NCBI GenBank assembly: GCA_021613335.1
Contig: JAJTWR010000021.1
Span: forward strand, 2,748,001-2,812,000
Length of the DNA: 64,000 nucleotides
DNA from: Whitmania pigra
Lineage: Eukaryota; Annelida; Clitellata; Hirudinida; Haemopidae
Reading direction: 5' to 3'
Shown: piece after piece, positions 1 through 18,872 of the stretch
How the letters are laid out: the number at the start of each line of letters is the position of its first letter
How positions within the stretch are numbered: position 1 is the stretch's first letter
Notes under the pieces: generated by a model
Seen by the model: only the letters and a program-made list of their open reading frames with translations
Databases searched by the model: none
Told to the model about the DNA's origin: nothing
Made by a program: the position numbers and the translations under genes

Positions 1-131
1 AAGACCAAACCGACAGGGACATCCGGCTGATCACCGGATGCGGCCCGCCCCCAGAAAACGTAAGGAAACTCAAACGTTTGAAGACGAGGGAAACTCCTCG
101 GAGGATCCCTGTCGGAGTTCCAAGTACTAAG
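1..131 (+). repeat. Dispersed repeat fragment, copy 1
   Basis: A GC-richer block at the window edge. It resembles two other places: the same strand near 28,690-28,800, and the reverse complement of about 34,165-34,300. The shared pieces are a CAGGGACATCC-type start, a GTGTGGCCCA-like stretch, the word GCCGAAAACGTTTGA and a closing CCCTGTCGG. One frame here stays open from base 2 to a TAA at base 129 and is rich in Arg and Pro, so it may be the end of a retroelement ORF, but the other copies do not keep that frame. The family is not recognised. Confidence 0.45.
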
Positions 132-995
132 TAAGTAATTTGTAAAAACGAATATGACACGGAAGTGTATAGCATGAATTTATCTAAATTGAATTTGATA
201 ATTATTATATTGGTAGTGGTGATTACGTCATCTTTCAGCATGCCCGCTACACACTGTGTGATTTTCGAGAAAAACTGAAATACCTAAAATTACGTGTAGG
301 AACAAGAAACACTAAGGAGCATAAATTTTCATATTTATTGAAATTAAACCTTTAAATTATTAATTATATGAATGTAAAAAATGTCTTTCTTACTAATTAA
401 CTCTTGAACTCTATTTTTTAACAAATTCAAGAAAGGTTTCATGTTCTTTTCATTCAGTTCTCACCAGGCCTTATTCAAAGCATCTTTCAGTCCCTGAACA
501 CTGAAATATTGCATCCCATCGGAGTATACCTTCCTAGAAAGCACGCCCCGCACTTTTCCTACGTGTTTGAAGTTTGTGGAGCTGGCCACTTCAGAACATT
601 TAAATTTCTCTCCTGGAGAAAAGTTTTTGTCAGTCTTGATGTGTGTATAGAGATGTGAGCGTGAAATATTTCAATTGTTTTATTTCAAAATGTTTTGTTC
701 TTTTTGAAATATTTCAACACAAAAAAACACAAAAAAAAACATAAAAAACAAAACAAAAAGTTTATAACTTTAAAAATGAAGTTTTGATGTTGCTGAAACC
801 AATTGCAGTTTGTTTAGCAATCATCTCTGCAAGTCCTACCAATAGCCTGGTTTAAAGGTACATGCTCATCACAGCTTCTTGCAAAAATAGTTTCTAAGAT
901 TTTGTCATTGCCATAACAACCGCTATAATCGAAAGAGGTTTAACCTAACAATTATTTATAGTGGTTAAGAAGACCTGGATCTGTGTAATAACCAC
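132..995. other. AT-rich region without recognised features
   Basis: No protein similarity or RNA structure is recognisable. There is an A-rich stretch near 718-770. It is probably intergenic DNA or old repeat. Confidence 0.5.
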
Positions 996-1115
996 TCTTT
1001 TTAGTCCTATTAACCGAATTTATTTAAGTAAATCTTAAATTTATCTACTGTGTCAGCTTGGATGGTTTCCTTATCTAGTTTATTCCGTAAAGACGTTTGT
1101 ATCGACGCAGACCAG
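996..1115 (-). mobile_element. Non-LTR retrotransposon 3' end fragment (CR1/L2-like C-terminus)
   Basis: Read on the minus strand, the stretch encodes a short peptide with [18 protein letters not shown], which resembles the extreme C-terminus of CR1/L2-type reverse transcriptases (WN.LP...V.A.....FK..L), and then reaches a stop. A diverged second copy lies at 57,870-57,960 on the same strand. The repetition supports a 5'-truncated LINE tail. Confidence 0.5.
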
Positions 1116-1199
1116 CATGCGTGGAGAAAGTTGTAATGTAACGTGATTCAGGTGCAAGTTCAAGTTGATTATATCTGTAAAAGTTCTTTCTCCTGTATA

Positions 1200-1500
1200 T
1201 TCGGGATATGTCTACATGAGCCGATTCTTATCGAAATGACAACACAAGATTCAGATATAATGGAAGCAATATATTAAAAATCAATCAAAATGTACAAGCA
1301 ATCGGAAGCCCACAATAATTAATTACAAAATTCGATAAAAACAGTCTATCTCAAATCGCTCCAAAACTCGTCTGCCACTCTCGACTCACACTCTCCGAGC
1401 TTTCACGACTAAAAAGCTGTTCTGTCGTCTGCCTGTCGCCTTTTATAGCCTTCATCCTAGACATGCTAATTGTATAACTGCGCGGCCAATCAGCGCATCG
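1200..1500 (-). repeat. Possible LTR or promoter-like repeat
   Basis: On the minus strand there is a TATAAAAGG box followed by a leader containing AGCTCGGAGAGTGTGAG and GCAGACGAGTTTTGGAGCGA. Very similar words occur on the plus strand at 50,700-50,790 and, more diverged, at 60,350-60,440. A TATA box plus a shared leader is what the R-U5 part of an LTR looks like, but neither edges nor a partner LTR were found. Confidence 0.35.
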
Positions 1501-1556
1501 CGCGGTTCCAGGCAGACGACAGACACTTCACATTCATTCCACCTACGCGATACAAA

Positions 1557-3164
1557 TTAACAACCCAAAAGCAAATACAACAAATAACGTTTGATTGCTG
1601 TGTTAGCTTGGCGCATATCTACACACACACGTTTTTGGCCAGTTTCACTCTTGGGTTTGGGTACGACGACGACTGGACTCATCCACGGAGTAGCACCTTC
1701 GGTCATTTCGATGATGTCGAGCTCTTCGTCATGCTTGAGTTGATCTTTTAACTGTTGACGAACATGGAATGGCACACGACGATGAGGCTGCGCGACTGGT
1801 TGTACTGCGTTGTCGATGTGTAGTTTGACTTGGAAGTTCTTCAGCTTACCAACACCACGAAATAAATCAGCATATTCTGTGTCGAGTTCATTGAATCTGA
1901 TCTGATCGGTGGATGTCGTACGTTCACCAATCGGTTTCACGACGTGTAGTAGGTGTAGTGCTTGAGATACTTCCCAGCTTAGGAGAGAACCTTTCTTGCT
2001 ATCAATGACGTAGAACAGCGTGTCTGACTTTCTGTCTTTATATCTAACCACAGCACGAAAAGTCCCTAGCACCTATACTTGTTTGTAGTTGCTGTGCAGC
2101 TGAGGTGCAGGTTTAATTTTAGAAAAATCGAGTTAGCTCATGATACACCATGCTCCTGAGTCTGCGATGACATCGATTGTAGTGTTGTTTACATTCACTA
2201 AGAAGTGTGATAAATTTCTTTTGGTGTCCAATCGATTTGAATGAACGCTCAGTGCATACACATAACGACCCTGCTCAGATGAATGTTCACTGTTGTCAGA
2301 TGCACTTCCGTTGCTGTAGGCATTGACACGGCGAACACGATGGTATTTGCCACGACGGGTTTTCGGCAGTCGGCTTGATAAACAACCTTGGATGATTTGA
2401 GATTTTATCTCACGATCAACATTGTCGAAAGCGCATGAGGTTGCCAGTTGTTTCAGATGGGTGTAGTAGGCTGTTAGTGGTTTGCTGTTTAGACTGTCGA
2501 AACGCGTAGATCTGGTATTCGATGGTTTGCTTGGGCGTGAAAAACTTGTTGAGAGCAGTGACAGCCGGATGTCGTTGTAACGGATCCTCTCCCTCTGCAG
2601 CTTCGGCATCTGGAAGAGTATCAAGGATGTCGTTGACTTCCTCACCCGCGTAGTGGAGTAGGAGACCTCTTTGACGTTTTCGATCAACAATATTTACGGC
2701 CACCATCAGGTTGCGAAAGCGAGAAACCCACTTTGTCCATCGAATTCCTGCTGAGTCGTCTGAATCGACTACAAACGACGGAAACGTTGGTAGTGCTTCA
2801 GCCATGGATTAGTTAATGGTTTTATCGATAGTAGCTTTCGATGATTTCGCTCGGAGGCCAGACAACAGCGTCCACCCGAAATGAACAAACTTCCGATTTT
2901 GTCGATAAAAATTGGTGCAAACTGTTTGCGAAGCTCCGTTTCGAAATTCTCGTCGCCAATGTGATGTTCTATCGTTTTATTTGTTCGTAAAAACCAACAA
3001 CCGTTCCTTTTTATTTTCGCACTTCAACGCCACCATATAAACAAAGATTTCCTATCGTTCCTGTCTCTCAATCTCTATATCGTTACATTACACCGTTGTT
3101 GCGTTTTTTTCGATGTATTAGTGTAGTGTATACGAGCCCATCTTTCGTCTTTCGATCACAATCA
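1557..3164 (-). mobile_element. Truncated Ty3/gypsy element (gypsy-D): LTR, gag, protease, start of RT
   Basis: Minus strand. A probable 5' LTR lies at about 2960-3164 (TG..CA ends), followed directly by TTGGCGACGAGAA, a typical primer-binding-site position. A gag-like ORF starts at the ATG at 2805 and runs to about 2416. A retropepsin-like motif (VIADSGA) lies near 2140-2170. From 2072 to 1557 comes the linker and the start of reverse transcriptase (RRVPFHVRQQLKDQL, then SPVVVVPKPKS and MRQANTAIKR). Reading frames shift between these parts. The element stops within RT, with no RNase H, integrase or second LTR. It is dead. Confidence 0.8.
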
Positions 3165-3182
3165 TCGCGAAGACAAGAAGAA

Positions 3183-3252
3183 TCAAGATTGTCAACTTCT
3201 ACGCGCTTCCTGGAAAATCACTTTTAAGGGAGGAGCTGGAAAGAATCTTGAT
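3183..3252 (+). mobile_element. Jockey-like endonuclease fragment, left half (split by gypsy-A)
   Basis: The frame reads IKIVNFYALPGKS then LLREELERILI, the start of an AP-type endonuclease of a Jockey-like LINE. The same peptide EELERILIHQDAI occurs uninterrupted at 23,937-23,980. The reading resumes at 8594 after the inserted gypsy-A, with the 4-bp word TGAT at both junctions (3249-3252 and 8594-8597). Confidence 0.75.
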
Positions 3253-3465
3253 TGTTGGACACAGGAACTTTGTCCCACTTGAATAATTAGAGACGCGAGC
3301 TCCGAGCGCCATGTTTGTTTACGTTTCATGAACTTAACGCGATATTATTCCTTCTCAACTCGAGTCAACAATTCATCTGTTCAACATTTATTCTTCTGAT
3401 TGTCTTTGTATATACAGTTACACTACAAATTGGTGACCCCGACGTGATAGCAAGGACAGACCACC

Positions 3466-6053
3466 ATGGAAGACATCAGCCTCAAGCTTCAGCTGATCAC
3501 CGACAGGCTGGCCAGGCTGGAGACCACTAGAGAGGGGCCTAGGCGACACACACGACCCCGCAGCAGGAGCAGATTTCTAGCAAGGCGCAGAAACACACCG
3601 GGAATGTGCTGGTACCACGCCACATACCGGGAGAAGGCCCAACGCTGCCAACAGCCCTGCTCCTTCCAGTCATCAAACTCCAGGGCCGGGTGCTGCGACG
3701 GCTGCCTCTGGCCAACATCATGGAAGTCGCCTGTTCCTCATCGATGACGTTTCCAACGGCCTGAAGTTACTTGTCGACACCAGGTCGAAGGTCAGCGTCA
3801 TCCCTCCGCCTCCCCACAACTCGCTCAAGACATCACCCTTCACGCTGCAGGCTGCCAATGACACGACGATTAGAACTTTCGGTCAAAAATCCCTGTCGTT
3901 AGATTTGGGTTTGAGGCGCAATTTCTAGTGGATCTTCGTTGTCGCCGATGTGCAGTCGCCAACCATTGGAGCAGATTTCCTGGGTCATTTCAACTTGAAA
4001 GTCGACATGTTCAACAAGAAGCTCATCGACAACCAGACAACTTTATCGGTTGTTGGATCCATCAGCGCAGCACCTCCAACCCACATCCACCTGGCGCGAG
4101 CAACGAACAACCTCGTCACAGGGCTTCTGGAGCAAGTGCTGAAGAGGTTCGCCGATTTTCATCTCACGGTGAACATGGACAAGTGTGAATTTGCGGTCAC
4201 GTCTACAACATTCCTGGGACACTCTGTGAGTTCAGACGGCATGCAACCACTTCCGGACAATGTCAAGGCCATCACAGAGTACAAGCAACCGGAGACGCTT
4301 ACACAACTCCGACGGTTCGTGGATCTGGTGAACTTCTACAGGAGGTTCATCCCACACTGCGCCAACATGCTCGCTCCTTTGACCAGCATGTTCAACAAGC
4401 AGAACTCGAAGAGCAAGGCAGCAGTGTCCCTGTCCAGTTGCAAGCATTCCAGAAAATCAAAGATGCTGTGCAGTCCGCCACCCGTCTCGCACAGACGCTT
4501 CCGACGATGCAGCTGGAGCGGTCCTGGAACAGGTGCAAGGTGGCCTCACTACACCGGTGGCGTTTTTCTCCAAGAAGTTCAGCCCGACGGAGACGCGGTA
4601 CAGCACGTTCGGCAGGGAACTGTTGGCGATGTACCTGGCCGTGAAGCACTTCCAACACCTACTGGAAGGTCGTCAATTTACAATCTTCACGAACCACAGG
4701 CCGCTCACATTTGCTTACAAGAGCGGGTCCAGCCGGTACTCGCCCAGGGAAATACAGCATCTGGATTTCCTCAGTCAGTTTGCAGCTGACATCAGGCACA
4801 TCAAAGGAGACCAGAATGTCGTGGCATATGCCTTGTCGCGCACCGATGTCAACGCCGTCACAATCACCGATCTGCAAGAGATAGCCGCACACCAAGCTGC
4901 AGAGACCCAGCTCCAGATCGACATGCCATCCCTGGAGATCATTGAGGTTCCACTATCATCCAGCCATGGCAACATCTTCGTCGACGTCTCAACAGGAGTG
5001 CACAGAACGCTCGTTCCAGAGAAGCTGAGTCACAAGGTATTTCTGAGCCTACATTCCTTATCACACCCAGGTGCCCGTGCAACGTCAAAACTGGTGAGGC
5101 AACGTTTCGTCTGGCCGAACATGGACAAGGACATCAGAGCGTGGTGCCGAGAGTGTCTGGCGTGCCAGAAGAGCAAGATCCACCGACACACTACGACGTC
5201 ACCAGCAACATTCCCTCTGCCAAGCTACCGCTTCCAACACATCCATCTGGACCTGGTGGGACTACTTCTGTCATCGGAGGGACACACACACATCCTCACA
5301 TGCGTGGATCGATTCACAAGATGGCCCATGGCTATACCCCTGATCGACACCTCAACGGAAGCCATCATCAAGAGTTTCATGCTCTCATGGATTTCCAACT
5401 TTGGGGTGCCGGAAACCATCACCACTGACAGGGGTAGCCAATTTTTCTCACATATGTTTCATCAGTGGTCCAAGTTGTTAGGCATTCGCCACGTAAAAAC
5501 AACGGCCTACCATCCTGCTGCTAACGGAATGGTGGAACGTTACCACCGTCAACTCAAGGCAGCACTAATCGCACAGAACGCCACCAACACCTGGACGGAT
5601 CTCCTACCTATGGCTCTTCTGGGGATCCGGGCAACCGTCAAAGAAGACCTTCAATGCTCTCCAGCCGAGTTGGTCTACGAGACGGCGTTGAGATTACCAA
5701 GAGAGTTTTCACCAGCAAGCGGCTCCAACCCGCCGATTAGACAGTCAGGCTTCGTGGATCGTCTGAGGGAGCAAATGCAGGGTCTCAGGCCGCAACAACC
5801 AAGACAACGGCAACAACCCTCTTACATCCCGAAAGACCTGGCCACGACAATACAGGTACTTATCCGTGTCGATTCCCACAAACCACCGTGAAACCGTGTC
5901 CATCGACAAGTTGAAACCCGCAATTCTGCCCCAGACTTTAGTTCCGCCCACCCATCCCCAGCTATCAACCCAGCAACACCACTGGCTCAACCTCAAACAC
6001 GCTCCGGACGAAGAGTTCACTGGCCCAAGAAACTCGAGGACTACGTGCCCTGA
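3466..6053 (+). pseudogene. Gypsy-A gag-pol remnant (protease, RNase H, integrase)
   Basis: In order: a short gag-like start (MEDISLKLQLI) with the CWYHATYREKAQRC knuckle-like motif typical of mag/K02A2.6-type gypsy elements. A retropepsin follows around 3740-3810, with VDTRSKVSVIPP, so the catalytic DTG reads DTR. The palm of RT is deleted, and only the thumb/connection survives (LGHSVSSDGM near 4215). RNase H is at about 4500-4850. A near-complete integrase spans about 5010-5680, with an H..C..C finger (CRECLACQK), D (HLDLVG), D (TTDRGSQF) and E (GMVERYHR). The tail ends in TRSGRRVHWPKKLEDYVP and a TGA at 6051-6053. Several frame changes make it a pseudogene. Confidence 0.88.
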
Positions 6054-6530
6054 CTTTTCGTTCGCCAGCTTACTCTCTGGTGGGGGAGTATTATTGGACA
6101 CAGGAACTTTGTCCCACTTGCATAATTAGAGACGTGAGCTCCGAGCGCCATGTTTGTTTACGTTTCATGAACCTAACGCGATATTATTCCTTCTCAACTC
6201 GAGTCAACAATTCATCTGTTCAACATTTATTCTTCCGATTGTCTTTGTATATACAGTTCAGAGGCGTATCTAAGGGGGGGGGGGGGTACATTTGTCCCCG
6301 GGCGCCAAGATACAGGGGCGCCAAAATGGGGCTTAATGCATCAATGCATGGTCGTCTCAATGATCTTGCTCTTCTTGTGACATATGTCTATGTTTATATT
6401 TGGTTTGATCAGTGATCTTTGGTTAGGCGTGTGTTGTTGGTGGTCGCCATCTTGTGTTCTGGACTGTTTGGATTAGTTGTTATTGACATTGTGGATAAAC
6501 CGTTAAACTTTGAAATAACAAAAACATTAC

Positions 6531-7127
6531 ATGGCGCAGTCGACGAAAGATTCTATTTTCAATCGATCTTATACATTTCGATTCGATACGGGGAACCTCG
6601 CCGAAGAATGGCGATTGTTCATTCAAATGTTCAATATACATTTGACGGCCTCGGAATCTCTGGACAAGCCTGAGAGCATCAAGATAGCCATGCTCCTCAG
6701 CTACTTAGGATCGGATGCTCTTCCAATCTTCAACGCATTCACGTTTGACAGAAACTCGGATGCTAACAATTTGGAAGAAGTGATCAAGAAGTTTGAAACA
6801 TATTGCACGCCGAAGTTAAACTCGATCACGGAGAGGGTCGCTTTTTGGCAGTTATCACAGCTGCCGGATGAACCGATTGACGCATTTGTTACCAAACTGA
6901 AGAACCAAGCAAAGTCATGTGAGTTCGGAGACCAAGTGGAGTCTATGATGAGAGACAGGATCGTACTCGGATGTGCGGATCGCTCGCTCCTTGAAAGATT
7001 CCTTCAAGACGACAAACTCACTCTCGAAAGAGCAGTTAGCATCTGCAGAGCATCGGAGTCATGCAAAGCCCAGGTTAAGAGTATTACTGGCGACCACTCA
7101 CCACCAATCTCCAAGCATTGGATGTAA
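6531..7127 (+). CDS. gag: Gypsy-B gag capsid-like protein
   Basis: 198 codons from the ATG at 6531, whose A is the last base of the 5' LTR, so the PBS lies inside the start of gag. The capsid-like helical part includes WRLFIQMFNIHL, KIAMLLSYLG, FETYCTPK and FVTKLKNQAKSCEFG, the usual layout of Ty3/gypsy gag (retrotrans_gag). It forms the particle that packages the element RNA. The frame closes at 7127 just as the zinc-knuckle frame opens at 7118, so a frameshift, programmed or mutational, would be needed to continue. Confidence 0.85.
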   Translation: MAQSTKDSIFNRSYTFRFDTGNLAEEWRLFIQMFNIHLTASESLDKPESIKIAMLLSYLGSDALPIFNAFTFDRNSDANNLEEVIKKFETYCTPKLNSITERVAFWQLSQLPDEPIDAFVTKLKNQAKSCEFGDQVESMMRDRIVLGCADRSLLERFLQDDKLTLERAVSICRASESCKAQVKSITGDHSPPISKHWM

Positions 7128-8113
7128 AGCAGTGTGGAAACTGTGGAGGAAAGCATCCACCAAGGAAGTGCCCAGCGTACGGCAAGCAGTGCTTGTCCTG
7201 CGGCAAACAGAACCATTACGCCAGATGTTGTAGAAATACCAAGACGACGCCAAGACAGAGATCCACATCTCGTTCGAGACAGAGACCATCTCCTGTCCAT
7301 GAAGTGCAATCATTTTTCGTGTCAATGTGCAAGCTTGGAAATGTTCAACAAACATCGTGGTGGAAAGAACTCCTCGTGGGTAAAACCAGCCTTAGGTGCA
7401 AATTAGACACAGGTGCAGAGGTGAACATTTTATCACAAAATGTTTTCAGACACATGAAAGATCGTCCACATCTTCGCACTACAAAAGCTGTACTCACTTC
7501 ATTTAGTAACGACAAGGTAAACCCAGCAGGATTGGTCACCATTCTCATCCAACATCGTGGAAGAAGTATTCCGACCGATTTTTTCGTGGTCAACCGCCAA
7601 GTACCTACAATCTTGGGCCTGCCAACTTGTCTGGAGCTGAACCTGATAAGCAGGATTGACAGCGTGACACAGATGGCATCAAAGAATACTTTAGAGAAAT
7701 ATCAAGATGTCTTCCAAGGATTGGGATGTTATCCCAAAGAACACCATATTGTTGTTGATGCTTCAATTACATCCAAAATTCACCCTCCAAGACGTGTTCC
7801 ATTGTCTCTCCAGCCAAAACTCAAGCAAAAGTTGGATCAGATGATTGAAGCAGGAGTCTTGGTTAAGCGCGATGAACCGACGGAATGGGTGAGCAGCTTG
7901 TTACTGGTTGAAAAGAAAGATGGATCTATCAGATTGTGTCTTGATCCAAGAGACCTTAATACCGCCATAAAAAGGGAACACTATGCTATTCCCACATGTG
8001 AGGATGTTACAGCACAACTCCATGGCATGACTGTGTTCACCATCATTGATATGAAGGATGGTTTTCATCAAATAAAGCTGGATGAAGGAGTTCCAGCATC
8101 ATCCGATCAATGA
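7118..8113 (+). CDS. pol: Gypsy-B zinc knuckles, protease and truncated RT
   Basis: 331 codons. Two CCHC-like knuckles come first (CGNCGGKHPPRKC and CLSCGKQNHYARCC), then a retropepsin with an intact LDTGAEVNIL around residue 92-100, then the RT N-terminus: RRVPLSLQPKLKQKL, LVEKKDGSIRLCLDPRDLN and FTIIDMKDGFHQIKL. The frame then ends in VPASSDQ, which matches the C-terminal region of the related gypsy-C (PSSDQ near 43,280). The YVDD box, RNase H and integrase are thus precisely deleted, and the copy could move only with proteins supplied in trans. Confidence 0.88.
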   Translation: MDVKQCGNCGGKHPPRKCPAYGKQCLSCGKQNHYARCCRNTKTTPRQRSTSRSRQRPSPVHEVQSFFVSMCKLGNVQQTSWWKELLVGKTSLRCKLDTGAEVNILSQNVFRHMKDRPHLRTTKAVLTSFSNDKVNPAGLVTILIQHRGRSIPTDFFVVNRQVPTILGLPTCLELNLISRIDSVTQMASKNTLEKYQDVFQGLGCYPKEHHIVVDASITSKIHPPRRVPLSLQPKLKQKLDQMIEAGVLVKRDEPTEWVSSLLLVEKKDGSIRLCLDPRDLNTAIKREHYAIPTCEDVTAQLHGMTVFTIIDMKDGFHQIKLDEGVPASSDQ

Positions 8114-8593
8114 AGGACATTAGTTGTATAAGGGGAGATGTGACATATGTCTATGTTTATATTTTGTTTGATCAGTGATCTTTGGTTAGGCGTGTGTTGT
8201 TGGTGGTCGCCATCTTGTGTTCTGGACTGTTTGGATTAGTTGTTATTGACATTGTGGATAAACCGTTAAACTTTGAAATAACAAAAACATTACACTTCTT
8301 AGTATAGAAAGAGAAACGCTTGAGAAAACAGACTTTGATGACGTTATTGATCAGTTTGCAACTGTTAAATCAAGAAAAATAAATCTATTTTTAGACAGTA
8401 TTAGACTACTATGCATGTAAATCATCTTAGTAAATAGATGACTTGTGCCATTAAAATTTGATTTTTATTTCAATTTCAAATTTAGTGTAATACAGTAAGA
8501 TTAAATATATAGACATGGAAAAGGGCGCCAATTCTACAGTTTGTCCCCGGGCGAAAAATACCCTGGCTACGCCTCTGATACAGTTACACTACA

Positions 8594-8710
8594 TGATCCA
8601 CCAAGATGCCATCATCTGTTGAGGTATGAATGCATACCCTCCAAACATCGGAGCTCGACACTCTGATGCAAGAGAAAAACCTCCAGCCGGATTCTGCGGA
8701 CTAAAATGGT
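8594..8710 (+). mobile_element. Jockey-like endonuclease fragment, right half
   Basis: Continues the frame of 3183-3252: IHQDAIIC, then a stop, then GMNAYPPNIG, corresponding to the (I)CGD.NAH motif of AP endonucleases in Jockey-like LINEs. The Asp of that motif is lost. Homologous sequence starts at about 23,960. The right edge is not clear. Confidence 0.65.
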
Positions 8711-9083
8711 AACAAAGGCGTACACCTTTTTGTTTTAAATATTTGTTATAACTTAAAACCTTAAATAATTATGTATTATAAGCAGTTGAACAGCGTAAAA
8801 AAACATTTCCTGGATGGTATACAATTTTTAGCTGTATCTTAAATAACATTGGTGACAAATTTGTCTACTATTTCAGGTGGAAGTTTTGTCCCCTCCCCCC
8901 AATGAGGGCGGCTCTGTAATTTGCTTGCGCTCGTCTTTTGCCTTTTTTAATAAAGATTGGAAAATAAATAGATAAATAAAATACATTTCTTATTTGTTTT
9001 ATTTTATAAAATAACTTGAACAAACAGAAAAATGACATTAATATTTTGAGTTTTCTACCTTCTCAAGCTCCGGGAGCGCACCA
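8711..9083. other. AT-rich spacer upstream of the kinase gene
   Basis: No coding or RNA signal is recognised. A short GC block (CCCTCCCCCCAATGAGGGC) lies near 8890. An AATAAA-like tail near 8950-8985 could be the end of an old LINE. Confidence 0.4.
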
Positions 9084-9094
9084 TCGAGTTAATA

Positions 9095-9387
9095 CTGGAG
9101 TATTATATCGCAGTTTAATATCTACCTGGACATTCCTTAGTAAACAAAGATAAACCACGCCCCCTAATATAATAAGAAATTACGTATATGTGGAATTAAT
9201 AAATAATAATTAATAATAATAATATAATAAGAAATTATGTATATGTGGTATTAATAAATATTAATCATTATTAATATAATAAAAAATTATGTGTATGTGG
9301 AATTAATTTATTATTATAATAGGGGGCGTGTTTTATCTTTATTTACTAAGGAATGTCCATATAGATATTAAACTGCGATTACTCCAT
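9095..9387. mobile_element. Foldback MITE (possibly MULE-like), 293 bp
   Basis: The arms at about 9095-9172 and 9312-9387 are inverted copies: TGGAGTA, then ATCGCAGTTTAATATCTA, TGGACATTCCTTAGTAAA and ACGCCCCCTA in both. Both flanks carry the 11-bp word TCGAGTTAATA (9084-9094 and 9388-9398), consistent with a target duplication; 8-11 bp is typical of Mutator-like elements. Between the arms is an AT-only block with about 2.5 copies of a unit containing AAATTATGTATATGTGG. It ends 70 bp before the kinase ATG, so it probably lies in the promoter or 5' UTR. Confidence 0.8.
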
Positions 9388-9457
9388 TCGAGTTAATATA
9401 AAGTTTGTTTGGGTCGGTTGTTTTTCTGTGGTAGTCTTATCATTGAGATTTAGTATA

Positions 9458-17460
<8,003 letters not shown>

Positions 17461-17526
17461 ATGGAGTTTATTGTTCTGGGCAGTTTTTAAACTCATACAT
17501 GGAAAATAGTTCTTTGTCTCTAACCA

Positions 17527-17532
17527 TTTATT
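17527..17532 (-). terminator. Probable poly(A) signal of NAA10
   Basis: AATAAA on the minus strand, 116 bp past the NAA10 stop. If both signals are used, the two transcripts overlap by a short antisense stretch. Confidence 0.5.
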
Positions 17533-17550
17533 GTTCCTCGTTATTTCATT

Positions 17551-17556
17551 AATAAA
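17551..17556 (+). terminator. Probable poly(A) signal of the kinase gene
   Basis: AATAAA lies 91 bp past the kinase stop, inside the region that is also the 3' flank of NAA10. Confidence 0.6.
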
Positions 17557-17647
17557 AAGCCACTTCGCATTATGAATTAATATTCATCTTCACAGCGGTT
17601 GCTGGGTTGTACTACAAAAATAATTTCATAAGAATTGTGTTCAAAGT

Positions 17648-18872
<1,225 letters not shown>

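Larger units (their letters stand above)
6376..8294 (+). mobile_element. Gypsy-B LTR retrotransposon, young deletion derivative
   Basis: The LTRs are 6376-6531 and 8139-8294, 156 bp each; by eye they differ at one base (TATTTGG against TATTTTG). The ends are TGTGACAT and CATTACA, with TSD CTTCT at 6371-6375 and 8295-8299. The PBS TGGCGCAGTCG follows the LTR directly; it is the type used with tRNA-Ser in the 17.6/297 elements. A PPT, AAGGGGAGA, abuts the 3' LTR. The body encodes gag, protease and only the first part of RT, then jumps to the element's last codons. The same LTR family flanks gypsy-C at 42,973-43,151. Confidence 0.94.
6259..8577 (+). mobile_element. hAT element inserted in the gypsy-A 3' LTR
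   Basis: The termini are CAGAGGCGTA and TACGCCTCTG, perfect 10-bp inverted ends of hAT type, with an 8-bp TSD ATACAGTT at 6251-6258 and 8578-8585. Apart from the gypsy-B insertion only about 395 bp is hAT sequence. It encodes the tail of a ZMYM1-like hAT transposase: GRLNDLALL before the insertion at 6375 and IERETLEKTDFDDVIDQFA after it. It is therefore an internally deleted, non-autonomous copy. Confidence 0.93.
3253..8593 (+). mobile_element. Gypsy-A LTR retrotransposon (Ty3/gypsy), interrupted
   Basis: The 5' LTR is 3253-3427 (TGTTGGACAC to ACACTACA). The 3' LTR starts at 6092, is interrupted at 6258/6259 by a hAT element, and ends at 8593. The PBS candidate TGGTGACCCCGACG starts at 3431, and a purine-rich GGTGGGGGAG tract precedes the 3' LTR. 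The flanking TSD is TGAT (3249-3252, 8594-8597). It inserted into a Jockey-like LINE copy. The coding part is frameshifted and lacks most of RT. Confidence 0.92.

Noticed and set aside
3928..4789. Several overlapping ORFs of 60-280 codons on both strands
   Set aside because: Only the plus-strand frames carry gypsy-A protease, RT and RNase H motifs; the others are shadows in GC-rich coding DNA.
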